From Lachnospiraceae bacterium (lineage in GTDB: Bacteria > Bacillota > Clostridia > Lachnospirales > Lachnospiraceae), in assembly GCA_017550425.1 (NCBI GenBank), contig JAFZPG010000004.1, forward strand, positions 1 through 64,000: a stretch of 64,000 nucleotides of DNA. The letters are read 5' to 3'. The translations under genes and the position numbers were made by a program. Under the pieces are notes generated by a model. It saw nothing but the letters and a program-made list of their open reading frames with translations, had not been told where the DNA came from and ran no database searches. Position 1 is the first letter of the stretch. Each line of letters begins with the position of its first letter. Shown here in pieces: positions 51,054-59,760 of this stretch.

Positions 51054-52136
51054 ATGGGTAGAATTTACAACTTTTCAGCCGGTCCGGCGGTTTTACCGGA
51101 GGAAGTTTTACAGCAGGCAGCAGCAGATATGATGGATTACCACGGTTGCGGAATGTCCGTAATGGAGATGAGCCATCGTTCCAAAATGTTCCAGGATATC
51201 ATCGATGAGGCAGAGAAAGATCTCCGCACTCTGATGAACATTCCGGATAACTACAAGGTTCTGTTCCTGCAGGGCGGCGCATCTCTTCAGTTTGCCATGA
51301 TCCCGCTCAACCTGATGAAGAACAAAAAGGCTGATTATATCGTAACCGGCCAGTGGGCTAAGAAAGCATACCAGGAAGCGAAGAAGTACGGCGACGTTGT
51401 TGCAGTTGCATCCAGCGCTGACAAGACTTTCTCCTATATTCCGGATTGCTCCGATCTGCCGATCCGTGAGGACGCTGACTACGTTTACATTTGCGAAAAC
51501 AACACGATCTACGGAACCAAGTTCCATACATTGCCCAACACAAAGGGTAAGGATCTGATCTCCGACGTATCTTCCTGTTTCCTGTCTGAGCCGGTGGACG
51601 TGACCAAATACGGCATGATCTACGGCGGCGTTCAGAAGAACGTAGGTCCTGCAGGTCTGGTGATCGCGATCATCCGTGAGGATCTCATTCCCGAGACCGT
51701 TGATGACACGGTTCCTACCATGATGCAGTACAAGATCCACGTTGAGAACGGTTCCATGTACAATACTCCGAACTGCTGGGCGATCTACATCTGCGGTCTG
51801 GTATTCAAGTGGTTGCTCAAGAACGGCGGCCTGGAGGCTATGCAGAAGAGAAACATCGAGAAGGCGAAGATCCTTTACGATTTCCTCGATCAGAGCAAAC
51901 TCTTCAAGGGTACCGTTGAGCCCGGTTCCCGTTCCCTGATGAACGTTCCGTTCGTAACGGGCAATGAAGAACTCGACGCTAAGTTCGTTAAAGAAGCAAA
52001 GGCTGCCGGCCTCGAGAACCTGAAGGGTCACAGAAGCGTAGGCGGTATGCGCGCCAGCATTTACAACGCTATGCCGAAGGCGGGCGTTGAGGCACTGGTT
52101 GCATTCATGAAGAAGTTTGAGGAGGAGAACGCATAA
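51054..52136 (+). CDS. serC: Phosphoserine aminotransferase
   Basis: SerC makes 3-phosphoserine from 3-phosphohydroxypyruvate and glutamate. The 360-residue PLP enzyme begins MGRIYNFSAGPAVLPEEVL and shows SVMEMSHRSKMFQDII, FLQGGASLQFAMIPLNL, the PLP lysine in YGGVQKNVGPAGL, and VGGMRASIYNAMP near the end. ATG 51054 lies 5 nt after GGAGG; a TTG at 51042 overlaps that site. Its stop overlaps the serA start (TAATG), so translation is coupled. Confidence 0.97.
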   Translation: MGRIYNFSAGPAVLPEEVLQQAAADMMDYHGCGMSVMEMSHRSKMFQDIIDEAEKDLRTLMNIPDNYKVLFLQGGASLQFAMIPLNLMKNKKADYIVTGQWAKKAYQEAKKYGDVVAVASSADKTFSYIPDCSDLPIREDADYVYICENNTIYGTKFHTLPNTKGKDLISDVSSCFLSEPVDVTKYGMIYGGVQKNVGPAGLVIAIIREDLIPETVDDTVPTMMQYKIHVENGSMYNTPNCWAIYICGLVFKWLLKNGGLEAMQKRNIEKAKILYDFLDQSKLFKGTVEPGSRSLMNVPFVTGNEELDAKFVKEAKAAGLENLKGHRSVGGMRASIYNAMPKAGVEALVAFMKKFEEENA

Positions 52137-53311
52137 TGAATAAGGTACATTGGATACATTGCCTGAATCCTATTGCTAAGATCGGTCTTAACAATCTTCC
52201 CGAGAACTACGCTCTGACAGATGTTGTTGCTGAGGCAGACGGCATCCTGGTCCGCAGCGCAAAGATGCATGATATGGAACTTCCGGAGAACCTTCTTGCG
52301 ATCGCAAGAGCAGGTGCCGGCACCAATAACATCCCGCTCGACGTTTGCGCCGAGAAGGGTATCGTCGTATTCAACACACCCGGCGCGAACGCAAACGGTG
52401 TTAAGGAACTCGTGATCGCAGGCATGCTGCTTGCGGCCAGAGATATCCACGGCGGTCTCAACTGGGTCGCTTCCGATGCGGCAGACGCTGACATCGCGAA
52501 GACCGCAGAGAAAGAGAAGAAGAACTTCGCAGGAACCGAGATCAAGGGCAAGAAGCTCGGTATCATCGGTCTGGGCGCCATCGGTGTTTTGGTTGCAAAT
52601 GCAGCCGTACATCTCGGCATGGAAGTTTACGGATGCGATCCGTACCTGTCCCTGAATAATGCATTGCAGCTGTCCCGCGACGTTAAGGTCGTAAAGAGCT
52701 ACGATGACCTCTACGAAGTTTGTGATTTCATCACCGTACATGTTCCGCTTTTGGATTCCACGAAGAACCTGATCAATGCCGAAGCGATCGCTAAGATGAA
52801 GGACGGCGTTGTTGTGATCAACTGTGCCCGTGACCTCGTTGTTGACGAGCCGGCGATGCTGGAAGCTCTCGAGTCCGGTAAGGTACGCAAGTACGTTTCC
52901 GACTTCCCGAACGCTACCACCGCAGGCAAGAAGGGCGTTATCCTTACACCGCACCTGGGCGCTTCTACCGAAGAATCTGAGGATAACTGCGCAGTTATGG
53001 CAGTCGACGAGATCGTTGACTACCTGGATAACGGTAATATCCGTAACTCCGTTAACTACCCGGCATGTTCGCTCGGTAAGTTGACCCATGCGGCACGTGT
53101 TACCATCGCGCATAAGAACGTTCCCAACGTTATCAGCAAGTTCACCGCATGCGCAGGCGAGAGCGGCATCAACATCGAGCAGATGGTATCCGCTAGCCGC
53201 GGCGAGTATTCCTACGCGATCTATGACGTGAATTCCAAAGTCGGTGATGACTTTATCTCCAAGGTATCCGCGATCGACGGCGTTCTTAAGGTTAGAGTTA
53301 TCGAAAAGTAA
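52136..53311 (+). CDS. serA: D-3-phosphoglycerate dehydrogenase
   Basis: SerA oxidises 3-phosphoglycerate with NAD+, the first step of serine synthesis. The 391-residue protein has a substrate domain around a nucleotide-binding domain with KLGIIGLGAIGVLVAN, VHVPLLDSTKNLI, VINCARDLVVDEPAML and the catalytic HLGASTEESEDN. The last 70 residues form an ACT domain (VISKFTACAGESGINIEQMV), so serine feedback is likely. This is the short type without the intervening domain. ATG overlaps the serC stop by one base. A strong terminator follows. Confidence 0.96.
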   Translation: MNKVHWIHCLNPIAKIGLNNLPENYALTDVVAEADGILVRSAKMHDMELPENLLAIARAGAGTNNIPLDVCAEKGIVVFNTPGANANGVKELVIAGMLLAARDIHGGLNWVASDAADADIAKTAEKEKKNFAGTEIKGKKLGIIGLGAIGVLVANAAVHLGMEVYGCDPYLSLNNALQLSRDVKVVKSYDDLYEVCDFITVHVPLLDSTKNLINAEAIAKMKDGVVVINCARDLVVDEPAMLEALESGKVRKYVSDFPNATTAGKKGVILTPHLGASTEESEDNCAVMAVDEIVDYLDNGNIRNSVNYPACSLGKLTHAARVTIAHKNVPNVISKFTACAGESGINIEQMVSASRGEYSYAIYDVNSKVGDDFISKVSAIDGVLKVRVIEK

Positions 53312-53336
53312 CACTGAATAAACACTATATCATTGC

Positions 53337-53376
53337 GATTCTCCAATGCGTTTCCTGTATTGGAGAATCCTTTTTT
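53337..53376 (+). terminator. Strong terminator between serA and the DUF1015 gene
   Basis: GATTCTCCAAT/ATTGGAGAATC (11 or more pairs) followed by TTTTTT. The next gene's ribosome binding site GGAGG directly abuts the T-run, so readthrough rather than a new promoter may set its expression. Confidence 0.92.
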
Positions 53377-53385
53377 GGAGGAAAT

Positions 53386-54621
53386 ATGGCTATCGTTAGA
53401 CCATTTTGCGGTGTTCGTCCCGCGAAGGAAGTCGTGGCAGAGGTTGCCGCGCTTCCCTATGACGTATACAACCGGGAGGAAGCTGTAGCGGCGGTGCAGG
53501 GTCACCCCCTCTCGTTTTTGAACATTGACCGCGCGGAAACGCAGTTCGATGCTTCGGTGGACACGTACGCAGACTGCGTATATGAGAAGGCGAAGGAGAT
53601 GCTGAACGCGCAGATCGCGGACGGCACCTACGTGACCGACGCGACGCCGTGCTTCTATGTGTACCGCCTGATCATGGACGGACGCGCGCAGACCGGTATC
53701 GTCGGCTGCAGCAGCGTGGATGACTATGTGAACAATGTCATCAAGAAGCACGAGAATACCCGCGCAGATAAAGAGCAGGACCGTATCCGCCACGTCGATA
53801 CGTGCAGCGCGCAGACCGGTCCGATCTTCCTGGCATATCGCAGCAACGCGCAGATCGCGCAGATCACCGCGGACGTGATGAAGGAAGAGCCGCTCTACGA
53901 TTTCACGGCCGATGACGGCATCTCCCACACCATTTGGAAGATCGCGGATCCCGTACTCGTAGCTCGCCTTTCCCAGGCGTTCGAGGCGGTTCCGAACACC
54001 TATATCGCCGACGGGCATCACCGTGCCGCTTCGGCGGTGAAGGTAGGCCTGAAGCGCCGCGCCGAGAACCCCGGCTACACCGGAAGCGAGGAGTTCAATT
54101 TCTTCCTTTCCGTTCTGTTCCCGGAGGATGAGCTCATGATCCTGCCGTATAACCGTGTCGTTGCGGACCTGAACGGCCGCACAAAGGAAGAGTTCCTGAA
54201 AGCGCTCACGGACGCAGGCTTCACATACAAAAAGAGCGACGTACAGGTCGCGCCGACGAAGCCGATGACTTTCGGCATGTTCCTGGATGATACCTGGTAT
54301 GTGCTCAAGGCAGACCCTTCCATGGGCAGCGACGACCCGGTAAAGGGCCTCGACGTTTCCGTACTGCAGGACCACCTGCTGGATCCGATCCTTGGGATCA
54401 AAGATCCGCGTGTGGATAAGCGCATCGACTTCATCGGTGGCATCCGCGGCCTGAATGAACTGGAGCGCCGCGTTCACACCGACATGACGGTAGCATTTTC
54501 CATGTATGCAACGACGATCTCACAGTTGTTCGACGTCGCAGATGCAGGACTTCTGATGCCGCCGAAGTCGACGTGGTTTGAGCCGAAGCTCCGTAGCGGA
54601 CTGCTCATTCATAAGATTTAA
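53386..54621 (+). CDS. DUF1015 family protein
   Basis: This 411-residue cytoplasmic protein of the DUF1015 family begins VRPFCGVRPAKEV and has LPYDVYNREEAVA, FYVYRLIMDGRAQTG, the central HENTRADKEQDRIRHV, and the signature YIADGHHRAASA followed by PYNRVVADLNG. The H-x-N-T-R and A-D-G-H-H-R elements look like a nucleotide- or phosphate-binding active site. DUF1015 genes often sit behind serC-serA, and no serB is present here, so a role in serine metabolism (for instance replacing phosphoserine phosphatase) is an inference from location. GGAGGAAAT precedes ATG 53386. Confidence 0.9.
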   Translation: MAIVRPFCGVRPAKEVVAEVAALPYDVYNREEAVAAVQGHPLSFLNIDRAETQFDASVDTYADCVYEKAKEMLNAQIADGTYVTDATPCFYVYRLIMDGRAQTGIVGCSSVDDYVNNVIKKHENTRADKEQDRIRHVDTCSAQTGPIFLAYRSNAQIAQITADVMKEEPLYDFTADDGISHTIWKIADPVLVARLSQAFEAVPNTYIADGHHRAASAVKVGLKRRAENPGYTGSEEFNFFLSVLFPEDELMILPYNRVVADLNGRTKEEFLKALTDAGFTYKKSDVQVAPTKPMTFGMFLDDTWYVLKADPSMGSDDPVKGLDVSVLQDHLLDPILGIKDPRVDKRIDFIGGIRGLNELERRVHTDMTVAFSMYATTISQLFDVADAGLLMPPKSTWFEPKLRSGLLIHKI

Positions 54622-54640
54622 GATTACAATGGAGGACGGT

Positions 54641-56428
54641 TTGGATAAGATCTGGAGAGTACGCGCAAATAAAGTGGATTTTGAAGGTTTTTCAAAGCAG
54701 CTGGGGGTCTCCCCCTATCTGGTTCGGATCATGGCGAATCGCGGCCTGACAACGGTCGAAGCGATGCGGCATTTTCTGGACGCGGATCCTTTGAGCCTGC
54801 ACGATCCCGCGCAGCTTCCGGATGCGATCCCGGCCGTCCTTTTGCTTTCGGAAGCCCTTAAAAGCGGACAGAAGATCCGCATTTTGGGCGACTACGATAT
54901 CGACGGCGTATGTTCGGTCACGATCCTGTACCGCGCACTGTGCGGCCTGGCCCGCGAGGGCACGGTCGACTGGCAGGTGCCGCACCGCATCGAGGACGGC
55001 TTCGGCCTGAACCCGAAGATCATCGAGAAGGCGCACGAGGATGGCGTCGATCTTCTGATCACCTGCGATAACGGTATCGCGGCGGGAGCGGAGGTGCAGA
55101 TGGCACGTGACCTCGGGATCACGGTCGTTGTGACGGATCACCACGAGGTACCGCAGGACGGCGGCAGTCTGGGCCATGCCAATGCAGTGGTGGATCCGAA
55201 ACGCGCGGACAATGCATACCCGTTTACCGGCATCTGTGGCGCTGTCGTGGCGTGGAAACTGATGCAGGTGCTCTACGACCATACCGAGGGGCATTCCGCG
55301 CGGGAACTCTGGCCGCTGATCGAATTTGCCGCGATCGCGACCGTGGGCGATGTCATGGATCTTTTGGATGAGAACCGCTCCATCGTCCAGCTCGGGCTCA
55401 TGCGCATCCGCGAAAACCATGGCTCGCAGTATTTGGGCCTGCAGGCGCTCATGGAGGCCTGCGAACTGGCGCCGGAGATCTTTAGCAGTTATCACATCGG
55501 TTTCATCCTGGGGCCGACGCTGAACGCCGGAGGCCGCCTGGAGACAGCAGAAAAAGCAGTACGACTCTTCATCACCGAAGACCGGGATGAGGCAGAAAAA
55601 CTCTCGAAAGAACTGCATGAACTGAATACGCACCGCAAACAGATGACGGAAACAGCGGTGCATACGGCCGTAGAGCAGATCGGCCGGCCGGAGGAACTTC
55701 CGGCCGATGCGGACCGCGTGCTGGTCGTTTATCTGCCGGACTGCCATGAGAGCATAGCCGGCATCGTCGCCGGCCGCATCCGTGAACTGTACTACCGGCC
55801 GACCTTCGTCATTACGAAGGCAAAAGAGGGACTGAAAGGCTCCGGACGCTCCATCCCCGGCTACGATATGTTCCACTCGATGGAGCAGGTGGGCAGTTAC
55901 CTGACGAAATTCGGCGGCCATGAAATGGCGGCCGGTCTGTCCCTGGCAGAGGAGAATTTAGAGCCCTTCCGCCGCGCCATCAACGAGGCCTGTACATTGA
56001 CCGAAGAGCAGCTTTGTGAGAAAGTCTGGATCGACATCCCGATGCCCGCGTCCTTCGTGACGCCTGCCTTCGTTCGGGAACTGAGCTTGCTGGAGCCTCT
56101 CGGTAAGGGCAATGAATCCCCGACCCTCGCAGAGAAAAACCTCCGCATCCTGCGCATTTCCCGCATGGGTAAGGAGCGACAGTTCCTGCGCCTCGAGGTG
56201 ATCAGCGAGAACGGTTTCCGCTTCAGCATCCCGTATTTCGGCGACGCGGACACAATGCAGAAAGACGCGATCCGCGCCTGCGGCGAGGACGCCTGGAACC
56301 GAGCCCTGATGGGCCTGGAAAACACGATCCGCCTGCAGATCATCTACACGCCGGCATTCAATACCTATCGCGGCGAGACCCAGATCACTTACCGCCTGAA
56401 ACACTACCAATTTGTAAAAAAATCTTGA
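54641..56428 (+). CDS. recJ: Single-stranded-DNA-specific exonuclease RecJ
   Basis: RecJ degrades single-stranded DNA 5' to 3' in recombination and mismatch repair. The DHH-type motifs are ILGDYDIDGVCSV (I), ITCDNGIAAGAE (II), VVTDHHEVP (III, DHH) and the ATVGDVMDLLDENR region (IV). GPTLNAGGRLETAEKA and the DHHA1 segment GSGRSIPGYDMFHSMEQ then KFGGHEMAAGLSL follow, and an OB-like C-terminal domain completes the protein. About 595 residues is normal. The start is uncertain. TTG 54641 lies 5 nt after GGAGG (54631-54635), while ATG 54629, four codons upstream, has no site; TTG starts are also used at 38106 and 39796. Confidence 0.93.
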   Translation: MDKIWRVRANKVDFEGFSKQLGVSPYLVRIMANRGLTTVEAMRHFLDADPLSLHDPAQLPDAIPAVLLLSEALKSGQKIRILGDYDIDGVCSVTILYRALCGLAREGTVDWQVPHRIEDGFGLNPKIIEKAHEDGVDLLITCDNGIAAGAEVQMARDLGITVVVTDHHEVPQDGGSLGHANAVVDPKRADNAYPFTGICGAVVAWKLMQVLYDHTEGHSARELWPLIEFAAIATVGDVMDLLDENRSIVQLGLMRIRENHGSQYLGLQALMEACELAPEIFSSYHIGFILGPTLNAGGRLETAEKAVRLFITEDRDEAEKLSKELHELNTHRKQMTETAVHTAVEQIGRPEELPADADRVLVVYLPDCHESIAGIVAGRIRELYYRPTFVITKAKEGLKGSGRSIPGYDMFHSMEQVGSYLTKFGGHEMAAGLSLAEENLEPFRRAINEACTLTEEQLCEKVWIDIPMPASFVTPAFVRELSLLEPLGKGNESPTLAEKNLRILRISRMGKERQFLRLEVISENGFRFSIPYFGDADTMQKDAIRACGEDAWNRALMGLENTIRLQIIYTPAFNTYRGETQITYRLKHYQFVKKS

Positions 56429-56453
56429 AAAAATCGGGATATCATATTATACT
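56425..56453 (+). promoter_or_regulatory. Promoter of relA
   Basis: TTGAAA (56425-56430), a 17-bp spacer, then TATACT (56448-56453). It overlaps the recJ stop codon. Confidence 0.8.
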
Positions 56454-56532
56454 GATTTATTATACAGTTTACAATGTGTCGAGCAGTTTGTTGCGAAACA
56501 CACCATGATCATTCAGGAAAGGAGCAGGTGCC

Positions 56533-58956
56533 ATGTCGGACGAGAAGAAATTTACAAATGAACCGGATCCCGAAAATGTTTTGGCACCGGTGGAGAGGAT
56601 CTCCCTTCTGGAGGATCATATAGAACAGGCCGGCCGCGATCTTCAGCCGGCGGACGGACAGCAGCCGTCCCACAGTTCACAGAGCCTCGAAGATTTTCTG
56701 GCCAATTCCATGAGCCGTCACGCCATGGACAACAAAACGCCGGAAGAACTTCGGGAACTTTTGATGCAGATCATCCGCGCGTACCATCCCTCGGATGACC
56801 TTTCTCTGATCGAAAAAGCCTATGACACCGCAGCGAAGATGCACGCGGACCAGAAACGCCGTTCCGGCGACCCGTACATCATCCACCCCTTAAGCGTGGC
56901 GATCATCCTGGCCAGCCTGCAGCTGGATAAGGAGACCATCGCGGCGGGACTTCTGCATGATGTAGTGGAAGATACGCCGTTTACGGACGAAGACATGCGC
57001 CGCGAGTTCGGCGATGAAGTCGCCCTTCTGGTCGACGGGGTCACAAAACTGGATAAGGTCAGCATCGGCAACGATAAGGTGGAGCGCCAGGCGGAGAACC
57101 TGCGTAAGATGTTCCTCGCGATGGCGAAGGATATCCGTGTCATCCTGATCAAACTGGCCGACCGCTTAAACAATATGCGTACGCTTCAGTACATGTCGGA
57201 GAAAAAACAGAAGGAGATCGCGAAAGAGACGATGGAGATCTATTCCCCCATTGCCCACAGGCTCGGTATCTCCAAGATCAAGATCGAGCTCGACGACCTG
57301 TCGCTGAAGTATCTGGAACCCGAGGTCTACTACGATCTTGTGGAGAAGATCGCCCTGCGCCGCAATGAGCGCGAGGACTATGTCAAGGCGATCGTGGAAG
57401 AAGTGGCGCAACACATCGCGGACGCCGGCATCAAGGCGACCGTCGACGGACGTGTAAAGCACTTCTTCAGCATTTACAAAAAGATGAAAAACCAGAACAA
57501 ATCGCTGGATGAGATCTACGATCTTTTCGCGGTGCGCATCCTCGTGGACAGTGTGAAGGACTGTTACGCGGCGCTCGGCGTCATCCACGGTTTGTATAAT
57601 CCGATTCCTTCCCGGATCAAAGATTACATCGCCATGCCGAAGCCCAATATGTATCAGTCGCTGCATACCACGCTGATCAGCAATACGGGCCGGCCGTTCG
57701 AGATCCAGATCCGCACCTATGAGATGCACCGTACCGCGGAATACGGTATCGCGGCGCACTGGAAGTATAAAGAGGAGCAGTCCGGTGTGAAGACCGAAGC
57801 CGGCGAGGAAGCAAAGCTTGGCTGGCTGCGTGAGATCCTGGAGTGGCAGAAGGAAGAGACCGACAACAAACAGTTCATGAACCTCGTCAAGAGCGACCTG
57901 GATCTGTTTTCGGACACCGTTTTCTGTTTCACCCCGACCGGTGATGTAAAGAACCTGCGAAAGGGCTCCACGCCCATCGATTTCGCCTACGCGGTCCATT
58001 CGAATGTGGGCAATACCATGGTCGGCTGTCGTATCAACGAGAAGATCATGCCTATCGACACGGAGCTGCAGAACGGCGACCGCGTCGAGATCATCTGTTC
58101 GCCGAACTCCCACGGACCGTCCCGTGACTGGCTCTCCATCGTAAAGAGCACGCAGGCGAAAAACAAGATCAATATGTGGTTCAAGCAGCAGTTCAAGGAG
58201 GAGAACATCACTCGCGGCCGTGAACTGGTGCAACAATATGTCAAATCCAAGGGCTGGGTGCTCTCGGATCTGGTCCGCCCGGAATTCATCGATAAAGTCA
58301 TCGCGAAATACGGTTTTCGCGACTGGGATTCCGTGCTGGCGGCCATCGGCCACGGCGGCCTGAAGGAAGGTCAGGTGGTGAACCGCCTGGCAGAAGAACT
58401 CGAGAAAAAGAAGAAACGCGAGATGACGGACGCGCAGGTGCTGGAGAGCATCTCGGAGACCGCAAAGGAACGCGTGATCCCGCAGTCGACCCGCCACAAA
58501 GGCGGCATCGTCGTCAAAGGCATGGAGGACCTGGCCGTCCGTTTTTCGAAATGCTGTTCTCCGGTGCCCGGGGATGATATCGTCGGCTTCGTGACCCGCG
58601 GCCGCGGCATTTCCGTTCACCGCGTGGACTGTGTCAATATCGTCAATCTGCCGGAGGCAGAAAAAAGCCGCCTGATCGAGGCGACCTGGCAGGCCGGCGA
58701 GGAAAAATCCGGTGAGACCTATGTCACGGAGATCGTGATCTATATGTATAACCGGTTGGGACTGATGGTGGATATCTCTAAGGTATTTACCGAGGAGGAG
58801 ATCGACATCCTGTCGATGATCTCCCGCGTGAATAAGCAGGGCATCGTGACCATCGTCATGTCCTTCGAGATCCGCGGTAAGGCACAGCTTAAGCATCTGT
58901 TTGACAAATTGCATAACGTCACCGGCGTTATCGATGTAGAAAGAACCAAAGGTTAA
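56533..58956 (+). CDS. rel: RelA/SpoT bifunctional (p)ppGpp synthetase/hydrolase
   Basis: Rel makes and degrades the stringent-response alarmone (p)ppGpp. The 807 residues are: an acidic low-complexity N-terminal extension (about 1-68) before the usual TPEELRELLMQIIRAY start; the HD hydrolase domain with LLHDVVEDTPFTDED (HDxxED intact); the synthetase domain (DLFAVRILVDSVKDCY, IQIRTYEMHRTAEYGIAAHW); TGS (VFCFTPTGDVKNLRKGSTPI); a zinc-finger-like region with KCCSPVPGDDIVG; and a C-terminal ACT domain. Both catalytic sites look intact. The extension is unusual and of unknown role. GAAAGGAGCAGGTGCC precedes the ATG. Confidence 0.96.
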   Translation: MSDEKKFTNEPDPENVLAPVERISLLEDHIEQAGRDLQPADGQQPSHSSQSLEDFLANSMSRHAMDNKTPEELRELLMQIIRAYHPSDDLSLIEKAYDTAAKMHADQKRRSGDPYIIHPLSVAIILASLQLDKETIAAGLLHDVVEDTPFTDEDMRREFGDEVALLVDGVTKLDKVSIGNDKVERQAENLRKMFLAMAKDIRVILIKLADRLNNMRTLQYMSEKKQKEIAKETMEIYSPIAHRLGISKIKIELDDLSLKYLEPEVYYDLVEKIALRRNEREDYVKAIVEEVAQHIADAGIKATVDGRVKHFFSIYKKMKNQNKSLDEIYDLFAVRILVDSVKDCYAALGVIHGLYNPIPSRIKDYIAMPKPNMYQSLHTTLISNTGRPFEIQIRTYEMHRTAEYGIAAHWKYKEEQSGVKTEAGEEAKLGWLREILEWQKEETDNKQFMNLVKSDLDLFSDTVFCFTPTGDVKNLRKGSTPIDFAYAVHSNVGNTMVGCRINEKIMPIDTELQNGDRVEIICSPNSHGPSRDWLSIVKSTQAKNKINMWFKQQFKEENITRGRELVQQYVKSKGWVLSDLVRPEFIDKVIAKYGFRDWDSVLAAIGHGGLKEGQVVNRLAEELEKKKKREMTDAQVLESISETAKERVIPQSTRHKGGIVVKGMEDLAVRFSKCCSPVPGDDIVGFVTRGRGISVHRVDCVNIVNLPEAEKSRLIEATWQAGEEKSGETYVTEIVIYMYNRLGLMVDISKVFTEEEIDILSMISRVNKQGIVTIVMSFEIRGKAQLKHLFDKLHNVTGVIDVERTKG

Positions 58957-59010
58957 GAGGGTATCCTTATGTGAGGTCCCAAAAGAGGACTATCTGCGGG
59001 GATACCCTCT
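58956..59010 (+). terminator. Hairpin after rel
   Basis: AGAGGGTATCC/GGATACCCTCT, an 11-bp perfect stem holding an inner short stem GTCC/GGAC in a 33-nt loop. Only GCTTT follows, so termination may be incomplete. Confidence 0.6.
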
Positions 59011-59055
59011 GCTTTATAAGGCCGCCCGGGCCTTAGAAGAGAGGAGACGCGCGTT

Positions 59056-59748
59056 ATGGAGCCGAATGTTCAGAATGAGAACACAGAGCCGAAGTTTAAG
59101 ATCGTCCAGATGACGGTCGGGCAGCTGGCCGAAAACTGTTACCTGTTTATCAACTCACAGACGAAGGAAGGGTTCATCGTGGACCCGGGCGATGAGGCTG
59201 CGCGCATCAGCGTGCGCGTGAGCCACGAGCAGATGAAGCCGACGGCGATCCTTTTGACGCACGGACATTTCGATCATTTTCTGGCGGCGGAGGAACTCGC
59301 GAAACGCTACGAGATCCCCGTCTATATCCACGAGGAGGACGCCTCCCTGCTGGGGGATCCGAACGGCAACCTGTCACTTCCGTTCTTCGGGATCCGCGCG
59401 ACCCTGAAGGCTGATCAGACATTTGCCGAAGGGGACACACTGTCCCTGTGCGGCTATGATTTCCGGGTCATTCACACGCCCGGTCATACGCGCGGCAGCG
59501 TTTGTTTTTATCAGGAAGAACTGGGGATCTGCTTCTCCGGAGACACTCTGTTCTGTGAGTCGCTGGGCCGAACGGATTTTCCCGGGGGCAATGTAAAAGA
59601 CATCGTGGCGAGCATCTGCAAGAAACTGTTGCTCGCATTGCCCGAGGACACGGTCGTATACCCGGGACACAACGAACAGACGACCATCGAACACGAAAAG
59701 AAATACAATCCGACTGCGCCGTACATGGCGCGGTACACGAAGGAATAA
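59056..59748 (+). CDS. Metallo-beta-lactamase-fold hydrolase (glyoxalase II-like)
   Basis: This 230-residue hydrolase shows the two-metal site of the family: LTHGHFDHFLAAEEL (HxHxDH), HTPGHTRGSVCFY (His), FSGDTLFCESLGRTDFPGG (Asp), and PGHNEQTTIEHEKKYNP (His). The GRTDFPGG and TTIEHEKKYNP elements are typical of YcbL-type hydroxyacylglutathione hydrolase-like proteins. In a clostridial cell without glutathione the thioester substrate is unclear. The ribosome binding region GAGGAGACGCG precedes ATG 59056. It lies 12 bp before hemZ and may be cotranscribed with it. Confidence 0.92.
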   Translation: MEPNVQNENTEPKFKIVQMTVGQLAENCYLFINSQTKEGFIVDPGDEAARISVRVSHEQMKPTAILLTHGHFDHFLAAEELAKRYEIPVYIHEEDASLLGDPNGNLSLPFFGIRATLKADQTFAEGDTLSLCGYDFRVIHTPGHTRGSVCFYQEELGICFSGDTLFCESLGRTDFPGGNVKDIVASICKKLLLALPEDTVVYPGHNEQTTIEHEKKYNPTAPYMARYTKE

Positions 59749-59760
59749 AAGGCGGGAGAT

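Noticed and set aside
57166..58914. 582-codon open frame on the minus strand
   Set aside because: It is antisense to rel, whose domains are complete in the + frame.
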